DNA from: an uncultured Eubacteriales bacterium
GTDB lineage: Bacteria > Bacillota > Clostridia > Lachnospirales > Lachnospiraceae
DNA length: 5,300 nt
Direction: 5' to 3'
Assembly: GCA_900321915.1 (NCBI GenBank)
Contig: ONXW01000007.1
Location: 1 to 5,300, forward strand
Positions 5,090 through 5,300 of the stretch are shown here, in pieces. Made by a program: the position numbers and the translations under genes. The notes beneath the pieces are model-generated. The model saw nothing but the letters and a program-made list of their open reading frames with translations, had not been told where the DNA came from and searched no databases. How positions within the stretch are numbered: the first letter of the stretch is position 1; each line of letters starts with the position of its first letter.

Positions 5090-5300
5090 CTATTTGTGAT
5101 ACGGTTCTCCGGAAATGATCCGGAAGCTGCGGTAAATCTGCTCCAGAAGGACCACGCGCATCAGCTGGTGCGGAAATGTCATCTTTGAAAAACTGAGACG
5201 GTAGTCCGCCCGCCTGAGCACCGCATCGGAAAGTCCCAGGGAACCTCCGATAATAAACTGGATATGGCTTACCCCGCCTACCTGCTTCTTTTCCAGGAAG
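5090..5300 (-). CDS. rlmH: 23S rRNA (pseudouridine1915-N3)-methyltransferase RlmH, C-terminal part
   Basis: RlmH is a small SPOUT-class enzyme that uses S-adenosylmethionine to methylate pseudouridine 1915 in helix 69 of 23S rRNA. The last 69 codons are visible and the N-terminus lies beyond the window. Seen: [16 protein letters not shown], the glycine-rich part of the trefoil-knot cofactor site; the helix [30 protein letters not shown], which matches the conserved SLSKMTLPHQ-(M/L)-x-R-V-x-L-x-EQ-x-YR pattern; and the family's characteristic C-terminal GEPYHK followed directly by a TAG stop. The full-length protein would be about 155-160 aa. It is a housekeeping gene, commonly a stable neighbour in Firmicutes chromosomes. 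Nothing looks degraded. Confidence 0.95.
   Translation of the reverse strand, partial: FLEKKQVGGVSHIQFIIGGSLGLSDAVLRRADYRLSFSKMTFPHQLMRVVLLEQIYRSFRIISGEPYHK

Overview
The window looks like chromosomal DNA from an anaerobic, moderately GC-rich Gram-positive bacterium, most likely a Clostridia/Lachnospiraceae-type organism. The reasons are GGAGG ribosome binding sites on every well-placed gene, a Na+-translocating decarboxylase beta subunit, an Asp23/Gls24 family protein, an oxygen-sensitive type of cysteine desulfidase, and the RlmH C-terminus. This placement is inferred from gene content, not from any search. Every gene I can support lies on the minus strand, so the transcription order is from high to low coordinates. 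The many plus-strand open frames are antisense shadows of GC-rich coding DNA.

Reading in the direction of transcription: (1) The C-terminal part of rlmH (23S rRNA methyltransferase) enters at the right edge. It is followed after 31 nt by a 127-aa Asp23/Gls24-family gene. (2) Directly after that gene's stop comes a good sigma-70/sigma-A type promoter (4636-4664) and a leader of about 180 nt. The leader carries a riboswitch aptamer with yybP-ykoY (Mn2+) landmarks, whose closing helix P1 competes with an intrinsic terminator. (3) The leader controls a membrane beta subunit of a Na+-translocating decarboxylase (GcdB/OadB/MmdB family, 378 aa) and a 41-aa single-span OadG-like subunit 19 nt behind it. 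No carboxyltransferase or biotin carrier gene lies next to them. (4) A separate promoter (3104-3132) follows, with three phased TTACA repeats just upstream. It drives a 406-aa secreted or membrane-anchored M14 metallopeptidase, probably of the peptidoglycan-peptide type, which ends in a textbook terminator (1801-1832). (5) A new weak promoter and a structured leader precede an L-cysteine desulfidase family gene (448 aa). It is followed after 15 nt by the start of a lipoprotein gene that runs off the left edge.

The most interesting element is the riboswitch upstream of the orphan beta subunit/mini-OadG pair: a cation-sensing RNA type controlling a cation-pump membrane module. Second is the WalR/PhoP-box-like repeat set in front of the putative cell-wall peptidase. 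The other genes look ordinary. All identifications rest on reading motifs by eye; no database search was possible.
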